A stretch of 64,000 bases of DNA from an uncultured bacterium (GCA_937906475.1 CALCZA010000054.1:1-64000), one strand, 5' to 3'; positions 52,292 through 60,795 are shown, counted from the stretch's first letter. Numbers and translations are program-made. The notes: generated by a model from the letters alone, not told the origin.

Positions 52292-52391
52292 GTCAAGGTT
52301 CGCGATGTCTCGCACGTAGGCCGTTGCCCAGACTGGCTGGATGCGTAACGATGGCCTCGCCCCTCTCCCTTCTCGAGCCCAGTCGTCGTCG

Positions 52392-53555
52392 ATGCCGAAG
52401 AAACTGCAGCGCCGGAGCCCCGCTCCGAAATCGTCCCCCGCCGCAGTCGCCCGACCATCCGGTAAAGCCGGTGGTGGTGGCGGCAGTTCATTCTCCTTTG
52501 GCAGAGGTCGTGTGACCGCGAAGGTCCTCGCTGAGTTCACCAGCCAATTGGCTGTGCTACTCAACGCGGGCATTCCGATTACCAAGAGCCTGCGCATTCT
52601 CGAAGGACAGATGCCGCAGGGTTCGATGAAGCGAATCGCGGCGCAGTTGGTCGAAGACGTCGAAGGCGGCACGCCGCTTTCCGAGGCGATGGCCAAACAC
52701 GACATGGTGTTCGACGCGCTCTACACCAACATGGTGCGCGCTGGCGAGGCCGGTGGTGTGCAAGAGGAGATCCTCAATCGCTTGAGTGGCTTCTTGGTCA
52801 CTAGTGAGGCAATCAAGTCGCGTGTCAAGGGAGCGTTGGCCTACCCCGTCGCCATCCTGGTGGTCGCGATGTTGGTGTTGCTGCTCGTGTTCGCGTTCGT
52901 GATCCCAAAGTTCAAGCAGGTGTTCGCCACGTTAGGTGAAGGTAACTTGCACTGGACGACCGAGGCGGTCATGGGCATTGGCGATCACCTCAAAGTTTGG
53001 TGGTGGGCCTACATGTTGTTTGTGGTTGTGTTGCTGACCGTGCACCGCATGTTGATGGCCAAGGCGTTTGGTTATCGTCAGGTCATGCACAGGGTCGCGC
53101 TGCATCTGCCGCTGTTCGGCGGTTTGGTGCACAAGAGCCTGGTCGCTCGTTTCGCGCGTACGTTCGGAACGTTGATCCAATCCGGTGTGCCTCACTTAGA
53201 AGCGCTCGACATCCTGCACGCCTCGACGAACAACGTGCACATGAAGGCTGCCGTTGCCGACGTGCAGTCCTCGATTCGTGAAGGTGCCGGCTTTGCGGTG
53301 CCGATGGGTGAGAGCGGTATGTTTGATGACATCGTCATCAATATGGTCGACGTCGGCGAGCAGACCGGTGAACTCGACAACATGCTGTCGAAGGTCGCCG
53401 ACCGTTACGAACTCGAGGTCGACCAAACCGTCGACACCACGTTCAAACTGATTGAGCCGATCCTGTTGGTGGTCATGGCCGTCGCTGTTGGCTTCATCGT
53501 GTTTGCCTTGTTCATGCCACTCCTGACCATGATGCAGCAGATGAGTAAGCGGTAA
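52392..53555 (+). CDS. Type II secretion/type IV pilus inner-membrane protein F (PilC/GspF)
   Basis: A 387-residue protein with two repeated T2SSF domains (residues about 55-175 and 255-380), three membrane helices, and the pattern FTSQLAVLLNAGIPITKSL and FARTFGTLIQSGVPHLEALDIL. A Ser/Pro/Lys-rich N-terminal extension of about 40 residues precedes it. No ATPase or pilin genes are nearby, so it is separated from the rest of its machine. ATG 52392 is preferred to the upstream in-frame ATG at 52341, which has no conserved residues. Confidence 0.88.
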   Translation: MPKKLQRRSPAPKSSPAAVARPSGKAGGGGGSSFSFGRGRVTAKVLAEFTSQLAVLLNAGIPITKSLRILEGQMPQGSMKRIAAQLVEDVEGGTPLSEAMAKHDMVFDALYTNMVRAGEAGGVQEEILNRLSGFLVTSEAIKSRVKGALAYPVAILVVAMLVLLLVFAFVIPKFKQVFATLGEGNLHWTTEAVMGIGDHLKVWWWAYMLFVVVLLTVHRMLMAKAFGYRQVMHRVALHLPLFGGLVHKSLVARFARTFGTLIQSGVPHLEALDILHASTNNVHMKAAVADVQSSIREGAGFAVPMGESGMFDDIVINMVDVGEQTGELDNMLSKVADRYELEVDQTVDTTFKLIEPILLVVMAVAVGFIVFALFMPLLTMMQQMSKR

Positions 53556-53559
53556 CGCC

Positions 53560-55071
53560 ATGTCACTGGGGTGGCGCATTCTGCTGTTCGCGCTGCTGCT
53601 GAACGTTCTGACGGTCGGCAGCGTGCAGATTGTTGTGCATGAGGCGCAGCAGCAGTGGTTTGAGAAAGAGCGCGCGCTGCTGTCCCACTCGGTCGACCAG
53701 TCGTTTAAAGAACTCGAGCGCGTCTATACCCCCGAAGCGCTCTATGACGCGTCCAGCACCGGAGCTGTGGTTCGGCGGTTGCTGCGCAACCAGTCGTTGC
53801 AGGAGATCTACAGCGACGTCATCGTCACCAGCGGTCGGCCGCCGTTCGATAACAGCGTCTATCTGAACACGCTCGGCGCTGTGCACCGCGATCCGGACAC
53901 GTTCGACCTTCGCGAGATCGTCGAGGGCATCGGGCGCGCAGCGCGCACTGATGGCCCGTTCAAGGTGGGGGCTGGCTTCTGCCGCGCACTGCGTCAAAAC
54001 CAGCAAGTGGTCGGCTACCTGTGGTTTGTGCCGAAGATATTCCCACAACTGCCGGCTTCCTTGCCGGTGCTGACTGCCGTGCTCGGGATCTTGGCGTCGA
54101 CCATTCTGTTTGGCGCGGTGTTGTTCTGGTTGACGCGACGCACGATTGGCAGGCCGATGCAGGAGATCGGTGTGGCGGCGCAAGCGGTCGCCTCTGGCCG
54201 TTACGACGCACGCATGCCGGAATTGCACGGTGTACCTGAGTTGCAGCAGTTCGTGCTGACGTTCAATCGCATGGCTGAGCAGGTCGAGAACCACACCACG
54301 AACTTGCAAGAAGCGGTTCAGACGGCCGTAGACGCCACCGAACAGAAAGAGCGCGCACTGGTGCAGAGCACGCGCCTCGCGACCATTGGCACCTTGGCCG
54401 CGGGCGTTGCCCACGAGATCAATAACCCGATTGGTGGCATGCAGAATGCGATCAATCGTTTGCTGAAGGCGGAAGGGCTGAGCGAGAAGCAGACGGTTTA
54501 TCTCAAGCTGGTGCAGGATGGGTTGGCGCGGGTCGCCCGCACGACCCAACGCATGCTTGAGTTCGCTCCGAAGGACGCGCAGTCAGCAAGTTTCGATGTC
54601 ATTACCGCAATCGTGGGCGCGCACGCGTTGGTTGAGCATCGCTGCGAACAAGGCAATGTCGCCTTTACGATCGAGCCGCCAGAAGGTTCGTCGGAACTGC
54701 CGCTTGTGTATGGCGATGCGCATGAGATCCAACAGGTCATGCTCAACTTGTTGCTGAACTCGCTCGACGCGATTGGGGACGGCGCCCAGCCGAACTACGG
54801 CGGCAAGATCGCCGTAACCTGTTCGGCAGAAGGCGGCATGGTTCGGGTGGTCGTTGCTGACGATGGCCCAGGCTTAGAGAAAGAACTGCTCGCGCGCGTT
54901 TTCGATCCGTTTTTCAGTAAGAAGGACCGGCCCGACGCCAGTGGCTTGGGCATGTTTATCAGCTACTCGATCGTGCAAACCCACGGTGGCACGATGGTCG
55001 TGGATGCGGCTCCTGGCGAGGGGTTTCGCACGACGATTGAGTTGCCGGTCGCTCCGACCGATGCGCTGTAG
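53560..55071 (+). CDS. Membrane sensor histidine kinase (NtrB-like core)
   Basis: A 503-residue sensor kinase. Two membrane helices (about 5-25 and 170-195) enclose a periplasmic domain of about 145 residues, followed by HAMP (about 195-250), a coiled stretch, and the transmitter: His285 in AHEINNP, N-box NLLLNSLDAI, DDGPGL, FDPFFSKK, and GLGMFIS. No response regulator gene is adjacent; the diguanylate cyclase that follows convergently could be a partner but its receiver is defective. The gene starts 4 bp after the pilus-F gene. Confidence 0.9.
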   Translation: MSLGWRILLFALLLNVLTVGSVQIVVHEAQQQWFEKERALLSHSVDQSFKELERVYTPEALYDASSTGAVVRRLLRNQSLQEIYSDVIVTSGRPPFDNSVYLNTLGAVHRDPDTFDLREIVEGIGRAARTDGPFKVGAGFCRALRQNQQVVGYLWFVPKIFPQLPASLPVLTAVLGILASTILFGAVLFWLTRRTIGRPMQEIGVAAQAVASGRYDARMPELHGVPELQQFVLTFNRMAEQVENHTTNLQEAVQTAVDATEQKERALVQSTRLATIGTLAAGVAHEINNPIGGMQNAINRLLKAEGLSEKQTVYLKLVQDGLARVARTTQRMLEFAPKDAQSASFDVITAIVGAHALVEHRCEQGNVAFTIEPPEGSSELPLVYGDAHEIQQVMLNLLLNSLDAIGDGAQPNYGGKIAVTCSAEGGMVRVVVADDGPGLEKELLARVFDPFFSKKDRPDASGLGMFISYSIVQTHGGTMVVDAAPGEGFRTTIELPVAPTDAL

Positions 55072-55122
55072 TGCCGATCGCGAGCAGCGCTCCGTGTCAG
55101 CCGCACGCGTGGCTGGGCGTGA

Positions 55123-56331
55123 CTACTCTTCCGCGGCGAGTTCGCTAGTGCCCGGGTTGGTGTCCGCGCTCGGCTGCGTGGTGATGTTCTTATTGGGCTG
55201 ATCGGCATTCGAAGCGCTGCCCATCTCGGTACCGCTGTAGAGCCACACCTGATTCTTGCCGCGGCGCTTGGCCTCGTGCAGGGCTCGGTTGGCGTGGCGA
55301 CGCAGGTGGTCGACGCTGCTGGCCTTGCGGCCGTCGTAGCTGTCGACACCGATGGAGACCGTTACTTGGCGCTCAAAGTTGCCGCCGCGCACCGTCATGT
55401 CGAAGATCCGCTGGCGAATGCGAAGCGCTGTCTGTACGGCTTCGGCTGGGCTCGTTTGTGGCAGCAGCACACAGAACTCATCGCCACCGAAGCGAGCTGC
55501 AAAGTCCGTCTCGCGAATGTTGCCCTTCAGCGCGTCCGCAACGCGGTGCAGGACCTCGTCACCAAAGGCATACTCGGTTGTGTCATTGACGTCCTTGAAG
55601 TTGTCGACGTCGATCAACAGCAGGGAAAGAGGGTTTTGGTGGCGTTGCGCACGCTTCCATTCGAGCCCCATGATCTTCTTCATGTAGAGCTCGCTGGTCA
55701 GCCCGGTCTTGAAGTCGACGCTGACTTGGCTTTCGAGTTGGCGGGCACGCGTTTGCAGGCCGCGAATCCGGGTGCGAGTTTGCAGCGCGAGTTCGACGCG
55801 GTGCACGCACTCGGCCGACGAGCAAGGCTTCAGCACGAAGTCGCGGAACGGCACTTGAAGATTGCGGGCGTCGGCGAGCGCAGCCAGGTCGTCGACCAGC
55901 AGGATTACCGGGATCGGATCGTCTGCTGTCTGAATCCGTTCGAGTAGTTCTGTTTCAACGCCGTCCTCGCACAGGACCAGCGGGTTGAGCAGCACGACAT
56001 CGGGGCGGTCTTCGCTGGCGATGCGGTAGCTCTGCGCCAGCGAATCACCCAGCCGGACCTCGAAGCCATTGCGGGCGAGGGCGGTTACCAACTCGTCCAG
56101 CGGGTCCTGGTTGTGGTTCATCACCAGGACGACTTGGGAAGTCGGCTGTGATGGGGTGTTGGTCTGGTGGCGACCTAGCATGCGCTGGTTGTCTGTGCTG
56201 GACACGGGGTCTAGCGTGGGGCGCGCGCCAGAAGCGATGACGGGATCGACGAAGGTCACTGGCCGCGAGTTGGATGTCGTGTGCGATAGAATCGGAGCGG
56301 GGGGATCGTCAGTCGCGGTCTGAACTTTCAT
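55123..56331 (-). CDS. Diguanylate cyclase with a pseudo-receiver domain
   Basis: A 402-residue protein. Residues about 65-185 form a receiver-like domain whose acceptor Asp is Asn116 (DVVLLNPL) and whose acidic pair reads Asn-His (MNHN), though the LKP lysine remains; it therefore cannot be phosphorylated in the normal way. The GGDEF domain (about 200-375) is intact: RFGGDEF and the inhibitory RxxD site RETD five residues upstream. It should make c-di-GMP and be product-inhibited. GAGGGG lies six bases before ATG 56331. Convergent with the sensor kinase. Confidence 0.9.
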   Translation of the reverse strand: MKVQTATDDPPAPILSHTTSNSRPVTFVDPVIASGARPTLDPVSSTDNQRMLGRHQTNTPSQPTSQVVLVMNHNQDPLDELVTALARNGFEVRLGDSLAQSYRIASEDRPDVVLLNPLVLCEDGVETELLERIQTADDPIPVILLVDDLAALADARNLQVPFRDFVLKPCSSAECVHRVELALQTRTRIRGLQTRARQLESQVSVDFKTGLTSELYMKKIMGLEWKRAQRHQNPLSLLLIDVDNFKDVNDTTEYAFGDEVLHRVADALKGNIRETDFAARFGGDEFCVLLPQTSPAEAVQTALRIRQRIFDMTVRGGNFERQVTVSIGVDSYDGRKASSVDHLRRHANRALHEAKRRGKNQVWLYSGTEMGSASNADQPNKNITTQPSADTNPGTSELAAEE

Positions 56332-56680
56332 GCCGCGCCCCTCGCTGTCGCGAACGTGACGGATGCATCAGCGTTCATGACATCGGTGAGAGCGGATTTG
56401 TGCCGTGGCAAGCCACAGCGATCCATCCGACAGCGCCGTAATAGAGCCCCAAACCGCTCACAAGTCTATCAGGACTTATGGCAGGCGAAAGGGGGCGGAA
56501 GGGCTAGGGAAAGACACCTGTTGATTGGTCCTCCGTGCTTTTCGGTCGAGGGTCATATTAAAAATGGGTGTGCCTCCGGGCTAGATCGATGCTTGACGGC
56601 ATGGCCGCTGTCCCTACAATCCTCGCCCCATACTTCCGTAACCGAAGCCACTTTTACTAAGTGCAAGGAGCCCGCCGCAC
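56332..56680 (+). other. 349-bp intergenic region containing the rpsB leader
   Basis: No gene is supported. It holds a sigma-70 promoter (separate entry), a small hairpin CACTT-TTACT-AAGTG at about 56650-56664 in the rpsB leader, and the ribosome site AAGGAG at 56665-56670. The left half is the shared upstream of the diguanylate cyclase. Confidence 0.6.
56593..56620 (+). promoter_or_regulatory. Sigma-70 promoter of the rpsB operon
   Basis: TTGACG at 56593-56598 and TACAAT at 56615-56620 with 16-bp spacing. This is the clearest -35/-10 pair in the window and is placed 60 bp upstream of rpsB. Expected start near 56627. Confidence 0.75.
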
Positions 56681-57763
56681 GTGCCGCTCGTTACTGCGCA
56701 AGAACTGATCGACGCCGGAGTCCACTACGGCCACCAGGCCAGCCGTTGGAACCCAAAGATGAAGCCATTCATCCACGGGAAACGGCATAAGATCCACGTT
56801 ATCAATCTCGAGGAGACGATCCGCGGGTTGTACCAGGCAACGCACTTTGTGCGTTCGCTGGCTGCAACCGGTGCCCAGATCATGTTCCTCGGTACCAAGA
56901 AGCAGATCCGACCGGTGGTCGAGGCCGAGGCACAGAAGTGTCAAATGCCTTCGGTTACCGAGCGTTGGATCGGCGGAACGTTGACTAACTTCTCGACCGT
57001 TCGGGAGCGCTTGACGCGCCTCGTCGAGCTTGAGGGGCTGGAAACAACCGGTGCGATCGAAAAGTACAAGAAGAAGGACCAGTCGTCGATTCGTCGCGAG
57101 ATCAAGCGCATCCGGCGCAATCTCGACGGTGTGCGCGATCTGCACGGTCTTCCCGGTGCCCTGGTCGTGATCGACCCGCGCCGCGAAGAAAACGCCATGC
57201 GCGAAGCGAAGCGCATGAACGTGCCGGTGGTCTGCATTCTCGATACCGATTGTGATCCGTCGCTCGCCGACATCATCATTCCGGCTAACGACGATGCGAT
57301 GAGCTCCGTCCAGCTGATTCTTGGCAAGCTTGCTGAGGCAGTGATGGAAGGTCGAACGGGTTGTGATGCCGCAACTCTGCGCGATGCCCAAAAGGCCGCT
57401 CAGGACGACGTCCGCAACAAGCAAGCTCCCGGCCGTCGCAACGAGCGTGATGCTCGTGGTGGCATGCGTCGTGGTGGCCCCGGCGGTCCTGGCGGTCGCG
57501 GTGGCCCAGGTGGTGGCGGTCGCTTCCAGGCCGGAGGCCATGCCACATCGGTCTCGATTGGTGGCGACAAGACGGAAGGTGGTTCGGCGGTTGCGCCGAC
57601 GATCAAGCCGGTTGAGTCCGCTGCTCCAGCTGAGTCAGCTGCTCCAGTTGAGTCGGCCGCTCCAGTTGCTCCGGCTGAGTCAGCCGCGCCAGTTGCGGAA
57701 GCTGCACCTGCTGCTGCTCCTGCACCTGCACCAGAAGCGCCGAAGCCCGAGAGCGGCGAGTAG
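56681..57763 (+). CDS. rpsB: 30S ribosomal protein S2 with long low-complexity C-terminal tail
   Basis: A 360-residue protein. The S2 core (about 1-240) is intact: LIDAGVHYGHQASRWNPKM, FLGTKKQ, LPGALVVIDPRREENAM and NDDAM. The usual length is about 230-260. The tail has an Arg-Gly part (RRGGPGGPGGRGG, about 270-290) then Ala/Pro/Glu/Ser repeats (ESAAPVE-type, about 310-355). The start is GTG 56681 with AAGGAG ten bases upstream. It leads the rpsB-tsf-pyrH-frr cluster. The tail could bind RNA or another ribosome; this is inference. Confidence 0.96.
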   Translation: MPLVTAQELIDAGVHYGHQASRWNPKMKPFIHGKRHKIHVINLEETIRGLYQATHFVRSLAATGAQIMFLGTKKQIRPVVEAEAQKCQMPSVTERWIGGTLTNFSTVRERLTRLVELEGLETTGAIEKYKKKDQSSIRREIKRIRRNLDGVRDLHGLPGALVVIDPRREENAMREAKRMNVPVVCILDTDCDPSLADIIIPANDDAMSSVQLILGKLAEAVMEGRTGCDAATLRDAQKAAQDDVRNKQAPGRRNERDARGGMRRGGPGGPGGRGGPGGGGRFQAGGHATSVSIGGDKTEGGSAVAPTIKPVESAAPAESAAPVESAAPVAPAESAAPVAEAAPAAAPAPAPEAPKPESGE

Positions 57764-58007
57764 TAAGTAACTCGCTTGCGCCCCGTAGCTAGCTGGACCT
57801 CCAGCTAGCTTGGGCTGCAACCACGCAGCCGCACAGTTCTTCTCTCATCCCCCGCGCTGATCCAGTCATGGGGGGTGTGAATGCTGGCCACGGCCAGTAA
57901 GCCCGGCCGAACGCCGGTCAGCCGTCTTGCTACATGCGACGGCGACATCCCCGACTTCTACAATTCTCAATTGTGCTCGCCTGCGCGAGCCTGCCCGAAC
58001 CTGAACG
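57764..58007 (+). other. rpsB-tsf leader with a perfect hairpin
   Basis: 244 bp with no gene. AGCTAGCTGG-ACCT-CCAGCTAGCT (57787-57810) is a perfect 10-bp stem with a 4-base loop, followed by no T-run. A second, smaller palindrome CTGGCC-AC-GGCCAG lies near 57891. These may control or process tsf mRNA, a known type of site for ribosomal operons. Confidence 0.6.
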
Positions 58008-58610
58008 ATGACCAAGATCGACGCGAAGACCGTTAAGCAGCTTCGAGACATGACCGGAGCCCCGATGATGGACTGCAAGTCCGCACTCCAAGAAGTCGGT
58101 GGCGACGTGGAGAAGGCGCGCGATGTGCTGCGCAAGCGCGGCCAGCAAGTCGCCGACAAGGCGTCGGATCGCACCGTTTCGGAAGGCCTCATCTACGGCT
58201 ACGCCCACCACAACGGCAAGGTCGGCGTCATGGTCGAGATCGTCTGTGAGACCGACTTCGTTGCAATGAACGAAGATTTCAAGGCTTTCTGCCACGGCGT
58301 CGCCCTGAGTGTCACCGCGTTTAATCCGGCATACCTCGATAAGACTGTGGTGCCCGCCGAAGCCGTTGAAAAGGAGCGTGCCATCGTCACCGAGATGACC
58401 CGCACCAACATGGAAGGCAAGCCGGAGAACGTCATCGAAAAGGCCGTCGCCGGTCGCATGGAAAAGTGGTTCGGCGAGCAGACCCTGATGGACAAGCCGT
58501 ACGTCCCCGACGACAGCAAGACCGTCGAGCAGAAGCGCACCGAGTTGGTCGGCAAGATTGGCGAGAACATTCAAGTGCGCCGTTTCATGCGTATGGAACT
58601 CGGTGGCTAG
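58008..58610 (+). CDS. tsf: Elongation factor Ts, short form
   Basis: A 200-residue guanine nucleotide exchange factor for EF-Tu. N-terminal UBA-like domain (VKQLRDMTGAPMMDCKSAL), KADKASDRTVSEG, and VCETDFVAMNEDF, the EF-Tu contact. It is shorter than the E. coli form (about 283) and close to the Thermus-type form, so the second core repeat and dimerisation module are reduced. Follows rpsB as usual. Confidence 0.95.
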   Translation: MTKIDAKTVKQLRDMTGAPMMDCKSALQEVGGDVEKARDVLRKRGQQVADKASDRTVSEGLIYGYAHHNGKVGVMVEIVCETDFVAMNEDFKAFCHGVALSVTAFNPAYLDKTVVPAEAVEKERAIVTEMTRTNMEGKPENVIEKAVAGRMEKWFGEQTLMDKPYVPDDSKTVEQKRTELVGKIGENIQVRRFMRMELGG

Positions 58611-58625
58611 GTTAGTCTGCCCGGC

Positions 58626-59384
58626 ATGAGTAAAACTGATCCAGCCGGCGGCGCGAAGTCGGCCGGTGGTGCTGAGCCGCCGCGCCAGATCAAGCGCATC
58701 CTGCTGAAGATAAGTGGTGAGAGTCTCGGAGAAGGCGGGTCTGGCGTCTCGCCTCATACCGTCGCAGCGGTCGCTGAGCAGATCGCGGCCGTTCACCGCC
58801 TTGGTGTCGAGATAGCCATCGTTTGTGGTGGCGGCAATCTGATGCGCGGTGCCGCGTTCGCCAAGATGGGCACCAACCGGACCACTGCGGACCAGATGGG
58901 CATGCTCGGTACGGCGATCAACGCGCTTGCGTTGCAGGACGGCCTCGAGCGAGCCGGCGTCGAAACCCGCGCTGCCTGCGCCGTCGAAATGAAGACGGTG
59001 ATGGAACCCTACATCCGTCGCCGCGTGATTCGCCACCTCGAGAAGGGGCGGGCCGTCGTGCTCGCCGGCGGCACCGGCAATCCCTATTTCACGACTGATA
59101 CCGCGGCCGCTCTGCGCGCCACGGAGTTGGGCGTTGATGCGATCTTCAAGGCAACCAAGGTCGACGGCATTTACACAGCGGACCCAGCCAAGTATCCGGA
59201 CGCGAAGCGTTACGATCGCTTGGGCTTCCGCGAAGCGCTCGATCGCGACCTTGCGGTCATGGATCGCACGGCGTTCACGCTGTGCATGGAAAACACTATG
59301 CCGATCATGGTCTTCGACATGTTCCAAGAGGGGAACATGGAACGCGCGGTTCGTGGCGAAGCCATTGGCACGTGGGTGACCTGA
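58626..59384 (+). CDS. pyrH: UMP kinase
   Basis: A 252-residue enzyme converting UMP to UDP, hexameric and GTP/UTP-regulated. Motifs: RILLKISGESL, VCGGGNLMRG, TADQMGMLGTAINALAL, AGGTGNPYFTTDT, and FKATKVDGIYTADP. An N-terminal Ala/Gly-rich stretch of about 20 residues precedes the usual start. The TGA stop falls where the family ends, but the frame stays open for another 58 codons (separate entry). Confidence 0.96.
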   Translation: MSKTDPAGGAKSAGGAEPPRQIKRILLKISGESLGEGGSGVSPHTVAAVAEQIAAVHRLGVEIAIVCGGGNLMRGAAFAKMGTNRTTADQMGMLGTAINALALQDGLERAGVETRAACAVEMKTVMEPYIRRRVIRHLEKGRAVVLAGGTGNPYFTTDTAAALRATELGVDAIFKATKVDGIYTADPAKYPDAKRYDRLGFREALDRDLAVMDRTAFTLCMENTMPIMVFDMFQEGNMERAVRGEAIGTWVT

Positions 59385-59561
59385 TTGGTGACCAGTTTGG
59401 GGCAGACCGCTCCGGACGCGCACCCATGCGGAGCTACCTGCCCCGCTGAAGAAGTTTCCGCCGAAGTAGTTCCCGCCGAAGAAGTTCCCGCCGAAGTAGT
59501 CCCCGCCGAAGTAGTTCGAATGGCTGCCGCCGCGATGGATGCCTTAAAAAAAATGGCCTGA
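59385..59561 (+). other. Open frame in phase with pyrH, with a 15-bp repeat
   Basis: After the pyrH TGA (59382-59384) the same frame is open for 58 codons to TGA 59559-59561. It has a 46-bp hairpin at 59399-59444 (GGGGCAG/CTGCCCC and GCTCCG/CGGAGC with a 3x3 inner loop) and four 15-bp units plus part of a fifth at 59448-59517 that in this frame only read as EEVSA, EVVPA, EEVPA, EVVPA, EVV. It ends in an A8 run. It could be a readthrough tail or a short separate ORF starting at GTG 59388; no ribosome site supports the latter. It is not annotated as a gene. Confidence 0.5.
59448..59517 (+). repeat. 15-bp tandem repeat after pyrH
   Basis: 4.7 copies of a 15-bp unit of the form GAAGTAGTTCCCGCC or GAAGAAGTTCCCGCC. 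The period matches five codons and only one of the three frames lacks stops, so a coding history is likely. Confidence 0.85.
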
Positions 59562-59604
59562 ATGTGCGCCGTCGAAGCGACTGGCGCAACAATAGGAGAC
59601 AGAT

Positions 59605-60174
59605 ATGGAAACCTACGACTTGATCATCGAAGAGCTGAAAGAGAAGACCGAGAAGACGGTCAGGCACCTGCGCGATCAGCTCGCCAGCATCCGCACGGGG
59701 CGCGCCGCGCCGGCCCTCGTCGACACGATTCGGGCCGACTACTATGGCTCGCCGACTCCGCTCAATCAGATCGCGCACATCTCGGTGCCCGAAGCGCGTC
59801 AGCTTCTAATCAAGCCGTTCGATGGGTCGCCAGACGTCATCAAGGAGATTGAGAAGGCGATCCAGAAATCGAATCTCGGCCTCAACCCGATGTCCGACGG
59901 CAAGGCGCTGCGCCTCAACCTGCCGCCGCTATCCGGTGAGCAACGCCAAAATCTGGTCGCCAAGGTCAAAGATCTCGTCGAGCAGAACCGCGTGGCTCTG
60001 CGCAACGAGCGCCGGGATGCGAATAGGGCCGCTGACAGCATGAAGAAGGACGGCGACCTCACCGAAGACCAGTGCAAGCGCGCTCATGACCTCATTGACA
60101 AGGAACTCAAGGCGCTGGAAGGCAAGCTCGACGAGTGCCTGAAAATCAAGTCGAAGGAGATCATGGAGGACTAG
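59605..60174 (+). CDS. frr: Ribosome recycling factor
   Basis: A 189-residue factor releasing ribosomes from mRNA with EF-G after termination. LRDQLASIRTGRAAPALVDTI, ISVPEARQLLIKPFD, NLGLNPMSDGKALRLNLPPLSGEQRQ, and the C-terminal helix ALEGKLDECLKIKSKEIMED are all typical. Start ATG 59605 has AGGAG seven bases upstream. Completes the rpsB-tsf-pyrH-frr block. Confidence 0.96.
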   Translation: METYDLIIEELKEKTEKTVRHLRDQLASIRTGRAAPALVDTIRADYYGSPTPLNQIAHISVPEARQLLIKPFDGSPDVIKEIEKAIQKSNLGLNPMSDGKALRLNLPPLSGEQRQNLVAKVKDLVEQNRVALRNERRDANRAADSMKKDGDLTEDQCKRAHDLIDKELKALEGKLDECLKIKSKEIMED

Positions 60175-60181
60175 ATCCTCC
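60165..60181 (+). other. Hairpin across the frr stop codon
   Basis: GGAGGA-CTAGA-TCCTCC pairs the last frr codons with the bases after the TAG. No T-run follows. It may help end or stabilise the transcript. The 195 bp between frr and the tRNA otherwise have no gene. Confidence 0.35.
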
Positions 60182-60369
60182 GGCCCGATCTGCCGGATTG
60201 GGGGCGCACCGAGGCGCTCGCAGGCAGTTCCGGAGCAATATGACACCTCTCCCCGGAGAAATCTGGGGCAGGTTCCGGGTCGACAAGCCCTGCGGATCCT
60301 TGCACAGAAGACGGTCAGGCGGTTTCATCGCTGCCCCGCTTTGTGGCTTGAAGACGCCGGGAAGCATAT

Positions 60370-60445
60370 GGGGGCGTAGCTCAGTCGGTAGAGCAGCGGC
60401 CTTTTAAGCCGGTGGTCGCAGGTTCGAGCCCTGCCGCCCCTACCA
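60370..60445 (+). tRNA. tRNA-Lys (anticodon UUU)
   Basis: 76 nt, CCA encoded at 60443-60445. Acceptor GGGGGCG pairs with CGCCCCU (last pair G-U), D-arm GCTC/GAGC with AGTCGGTA, anticodon loop CTTTTAA with UUU, and TpsiC arm GCAGG-TTCGAGC-CCTGC. The 27-43 pair of the anticodon stem is G-G, a tolerated mismatch. A hairpin terminator follows. Confidence 0.95.
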
Positions 60446-60454
60446 TTCTTGTCG

Positions 60455-60477
60455 GCCACCTTGGTGGCGCTTTCTTC
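60455..60477 (+). terminator. Terminator-like hairpin after tRNA-Lys
   Basis: GCCACC/GGTGGC stem followed by GCTTTCTT, 10 bases after the tRNA end. Confidence 0.45.
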
Positions 60478-60543
60478 TGTGGCCGATGGCCACGGGCCCA
60501 AATCCTTCCTTGGGGTCCTATTCTGGGCTCCTGGGCCTTCTTC

Positions 60544-60795
60544 ATGATCGATCCTGAGTTCCTGGCGATGCTCGTCTGCCCGACGTCCCGGCAGCCTCTG
60601 CGTGAGGCCACGGCACCGGAAATTGAGCAGGCGAATACTGCCATCGAGCAGGGATCCGCTCGGAATCGTGGCGGTAGCCCGGTTTCTGCTTCGTTGTCTG
60701 CTGCGTTGGCAACGACGGATGGGGCCTGGCTCTATCCGGTTCAGGAAGGCATCCCCATCTTGCTCTCCGGCGAGGCCATTCCGGTTTCGGCGTAG
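60544..60795 (+). CDS. Trm112/UPF0434-like small protein
   Basis: An 83-residue protein with the Trm112 family frame: MIDPEFLAMLVCPTSRQPLRE at the start and WLYPVQEGIPILLSGEAI at the end. Trm112 proteins are methyltransferase activators with a zinc ribbon; here only the first Cys remains (CPTS), so no zinc site. Its neighbour at the right edge is a methyltransferase, but 2.8 kb away, and the link is weak. Confidence 0.7.
   Translation: MIDPEFLAMLVCPTSRQPLREATAPEIEQANTAIEQGSARNRGGSPVSASLSAALATTDGAWLYPVQEGIPILLSGEAIPVSA

Noticed and set aside
60253-60278. A hairpin CCGGA...TCCGG with loop GAAATCTGGGGCAGG that resembles the loop of the lon-leader RNAs
   Set aside because: Only nine bases match (TGGGGCAGG), which is near chance in 64 kb, and no P1 or P3 helix is found around it.
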